From NCBI GenBank assembly GCA_022695795.1, contig MU404065.1, forward strand, positions 62,001-126,000: 64,000 bases of DNA, written 5' to 3'. Both the position numbers and the translations under genes were made by a program. Positions 61,553 through 64,000 of the stretch are shown here, one piece after another (position 1 is the first letter of the stretch; every line of letters starts with the position of its first letter). The stretch comes from Biscogniauxia marginata. Taxonomy: Eukaryota; Ascomycota; Sordariomycetes; Xylariales; Xylariaceae. Under the pieces are notes generated by a model. It was not told the DNA's origin and did not search any database. It was given only the letters and a program-made list of their open reading frames with translations.

Positions 61553-62395
61553 GGATATTCTTAACATGGTTGTCGAGCGATTGATCTTGTATGTTACACT
61601 CCTGGGGTTTACGCAGAGCTACAATTGGGGGTTTCCACCACTGTCTCGAGATCTATCTACCGATCCTGTCTAAGGAGCTGATAGAGTTGACAGCCCGTTT
61701 GTTTCACTACCTAGGTAGTAATCTGGAAGTCTAAAATGGGAACTAAAGATATAGAAGCGATTGATGCGAGGTTGTGACCGTATTTGCAAATATTAAAAAG
61801 TTCAATATGGCAGGTACAATGTATAAAGGAGTTTTAGAGTGTTGGTGTCCTACCCCATAAAGTCTATAGACGCAAAAAGGTTATAGCTTGTTTGCAATTG
61901 ATAGTCTGGTAACCTAAAGAAATCCACTACTTTACAGAATTGTATCGAATTATATTCGATGTAAGAAAAATATTGATCTTGGTAGATATAATACACCCTA
62001 TTTTCGGATCACACTAGGTAACCTACTCCTCTGTCGTACATAAGTCCAAGAGATGCTAAAGTTGATTCGCCAATCTCGCGTGCCCATTAACACGTCCCCG
62101 ACGCGCCTCTCCGCTTTGCAACTCCAACTCCACCGCTTCTTCTACGATTCAGGTTCTCCTAATTCCACTCGCTACGCCCAGCCCACTTTACCAACGACCC
62201 TCTACCACTCACAGCGGTACAAGACGAGCATTTCGACCAACAATTTTGGAACAAGTCAGAGAAAGCCTTCACCTCTCTCCCTCTTTTTTTTCTCTCTCTT
62301 TCCCCTTGCAATTCGCCTTCCCACCCTCCCCATAACTACCTACCTACCTACCTTCTATACCCTGCCCTGCCCTACCCTACCCTAACATATATATC
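61553..62395. promoter_or_regulatory. dUTPase upstream region with a long leader ORF
   Basis: 843 bp between the CENP-K-like stop and the dUTPase ATG. CTACCTAGGTAGTA lies at 61708-61721. An ATG-started frame of 110 codons (62053-62385) ends 10 nt before the dUTPase ATG in another frame; its first ~35 residues look like a mitochondrial presequence (MLKLIRQSRVPINTS). A pyrimidine tract (62270-62310) and CCCTG/CCCTA pentamers (62360-62384) precede the start. Confidence 0.5.
62360..62384. repeat. CCCTG/CCCTA pentamer array
   Basis: Two CCCTG and three CCCTA units sit immediately upstream of the dUTPase start. They resemble telomere hexamers (CCCTAA) only superficially; the period is five. Confidence 0.8.
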
Positions 62396-63053
62396 ATGAC
62401 CACAGAATCCACCACCTCAGCAACACCGACCTCTCCCCCCACCAAGAGAGTCAAGACCGACAACAGCAGCAGCAACAACAACACGACCACCACTACCACT
62501 ACAATGGCCGAGAGCAGCAAGGAGACCGTGCCCGCCGTCCCCAACCTGGACCAGGCCCCGCCGCTGCTGATCAAGAAGCTCTCCGACACGGCCCGCCTGC
62601 CGACCCGGGGCTCCGCCTTCGCCGCCGGCTACGACCTTTACGCCTCGAAGGCGACGACGATCCCGGCGCGCGGCAAGGCCCTAGTAGACACGGACATAGC
62701 GATCGCGGTGCCGGCCGGGACCTGTACGTTTCCCCCCTCCCTCCCTCCCCCTTCCCAAAAAAAAAAAAAAGAACTAACACAAAGACAACGCAGACGGCCG
62801 CATAGCCCCGCGCTCGGGCCTAGCCTCGAAGCACTTCATCGACACGGGCGCCGGCGTCATCGACGCCGACTACCGGGGCCCGGTGAAGGTGCTGCTGTTC
62901 AACCACGGGGAGTCGGGCTTCGCCGTCGCCGCCGGGGACCGCGTCGCCCAGCTCGTCGTCGAGCGCATCTACACGCCCGACGTGGTCGAGGTCGCCGAGC
63001 TCGACGAGAGCGTCCGCGGCGCCGGCGGGTTCGGGAGCACGGGGAAGAACTGA
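62396..63053 (+). CDS. DUT1: dUTP diphosphatase (dUTPase), 195 aa, two exons
   Basis: Exons are 62396-62723 and 62794-63053, joined at [15 protein letters not shown] across a 70-bp intron that contains A14. All five trimeric dUTPase motifs are present: AAGYDLYAS (I), PRSGLA (II), [11 protein letters not shown] with the catalytic Asp (III), [10 protein letters not shown] (IV) and the Gly-rich [10 protein letters not shown] (V). The enzyme hydrolyses dUTP to dUMP, keeping uracil out of DNA and feeding dTMP synthesis. The N-terminal ~45 residues are extra: Thr/Asn/Ser runs and PPTKRVKTD, close to the c-Myc nuclear signal PAAKRVKLD. A second in-frame ATG at 62504 in good context (ACAATGG) would make a shorter form without it. 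Confidence 0.96.
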
Positions 63054-64000
63054 AAAAGGGGGAAGTTCAAAAAAAAAATTTTTTAGGAAGGGGGGGGGGG
63101 GCGCCAAAGGGGGGTAGAGAGAGAGGAGGGTAGGGGATAGAAATACAACAGATAAAAAAAAAAGGGGAAGGGGGTAGGAGTAGGGACAGGGTGGCTGAAT
63201 CACGCCGCCCAATGCCACGGTAGAGAAATCCGAGTTTTACGAAGTAACGAGCATGGGTTGGGATACGAATCAGGGCCAGTAACCCACGCCATATCGCGTT
63301 ACGAGTGACGTCCAAAAGAAAAACCCCCCGACAAGAGTTTTAAGAATTGGCTGTTCGGCTACCTACATACCTAGGTATAGACTAAATAGACGAGATCTCC
63401 CCCTAGGGCAGGCGGTTGGCACTTGAAGAGATATCGAGCTCCTTGGCTACTTATGTATGGTGAAAGGCGCCGGGGGTGTGAGTGACGGGGATTGTCCCCT
63501 ATTCCATTTATGAATCGGTCTCCGATAGATGGTTATAGAAAAAAATAGAAGAGAAATCCTAGGGACATAAAAGATAAAGCGATCATCTAAAAGGGAGCTC
63601 ATATCATCAGTCACTTCCCCTATTCCAATCTACCTAATCTATCTCTACCCCTTAAAATCCATTTTCTTTCACCCATTCTCTTTACTCATAAACAACATCT
63701 CACTTCTCACTTTTTCTAGGTCCATTCTCTGATCTCTCTACTTGAATTCTTCTCTTTCTTTTTTTTTTCTCTCTATCAGACCTCCTATTCTAATGCTAGT
63801 TGCTACTAATTCCACAGAAGTTTTCATCCATGTAATGCGAAATAACAAAGCAAAGGTCACATAGAATCCCCAGAATCTGCCCGTCTGCCTGCCTGCCTGC
63901 CTGCCTGCCTGCCATAGTCTCTCTTGTATTCAAGACTACCGTCCTCGAGTATGTTATTCAAAGCGTACAATTAAAAAAGAGCAAGACGACAATTATGCCT
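63054..64000. other. Right-edge flank; no gene recognised
   Basis: The dUTPase stop is followed by an A9T6-type palindromic tract (about 63068-63084), then a G12 run and purine-rich sequence, probably the 3' UTR and terminator region. Beyond 63350 are a CCTAGGTA motif (63369-63377), pyrimidine tracts (63600-63790) and a TGCC microsatellite. The last part may be the leader of a gene beyond the edge. Confidence 0.5.
63886..63913. repeat. TGCC microsatellite, seven units
   Basis: Seven perfect TGCC units. Confidence 0.95.

Noticed and set aside
62360..62384. Interstitial telomere-like repeat.
   Set aside because: The unit is a pentamer (CCCTG/CCCTA), not CCCTAA, and only five units long.

Overview
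This is a eukaryotic nuclear contig from a filamentous ascomycete. The class Sordariomycetes is inferred from gene style and from the fungal families present. The evidence is spliced genes with short introns (about 45-220 bp), GTANGT-type donors and CTRAY-type branch points; typical fungal proteins such as KAR9, a Kre9/KNH-like GPI protein and an NNP nitrate transporter; and many intergenic clusters of a TACCTAGGTA-like motif. There is no sign of bacterial or organellar DNA.

Sixteen protein genes can be supported, most of them rebuilt by hand from several exons. From left to right: a 73-residue spliced conserved fungal protein (2597-3114, -); a mitochondrial-looking hypothetical protein (6142-7461, +); an HCNGP/SAP30BP-type protein (8103-9045, -) head-to-head with the 20S proteasome beta7 subunit PRE4 (9517-10565, +); GFA1, the first enzyme of chitin precursor synthesis (11838-14467, -); the 19S proteasome ATPase RPT4 (18449-19828, -); a fungal hypothetical protein (20608-22188, -); KAR9 (25340-28477, +), convergent with a large BLM/Sgs1/QDE-3-type RecQ helicase (30996-36475, -).

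From about 37 to 51 kb the window looks accessory. It holds a DUF1275 membrane protein (37065-38059, -), a formylglycine-type sulfatase (39231-40921, +), a nitrate transporter with a NirA/NIT4-type site upstream (43009-44651, +), a 6.2 kb gene-free stretch, and a Kre9-like GPI-anchored wall protein (50827-51754, -). After 4.9 kb without a recognisable gene the housekeeping set resumes: a three-KH-domain RNA-binding protein (56642-58200, -), a coiled-coil protein that is probably kinetochore CENP-K (60492-61552, +), and dUTPase (62396-63053, +).

The genes do not form one pathway. PRE4 and RPT4 lie 8 kb apart and belong to the same machine. RecQ, KAR9, the probable CENP-K and dUTPase all serve genome or chromosome maintenance, but I see no evidence that they are co-regulated. 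I found no tRNA, rRNA, CRISPR array or intact transposon. The most interesting signals are a family of palindromic repeats at 237-1049, a small spliced gene with a PKA-type site, a catalytic cysteine codon split by a 5-nt first exon in GFA1, a Myc-like nuclear signal plus a long upstream ORF at dUTPase, and possible gene remnants in the 44.7-50.8 kb desert. Nothing here is a clearly new multi-gene system.
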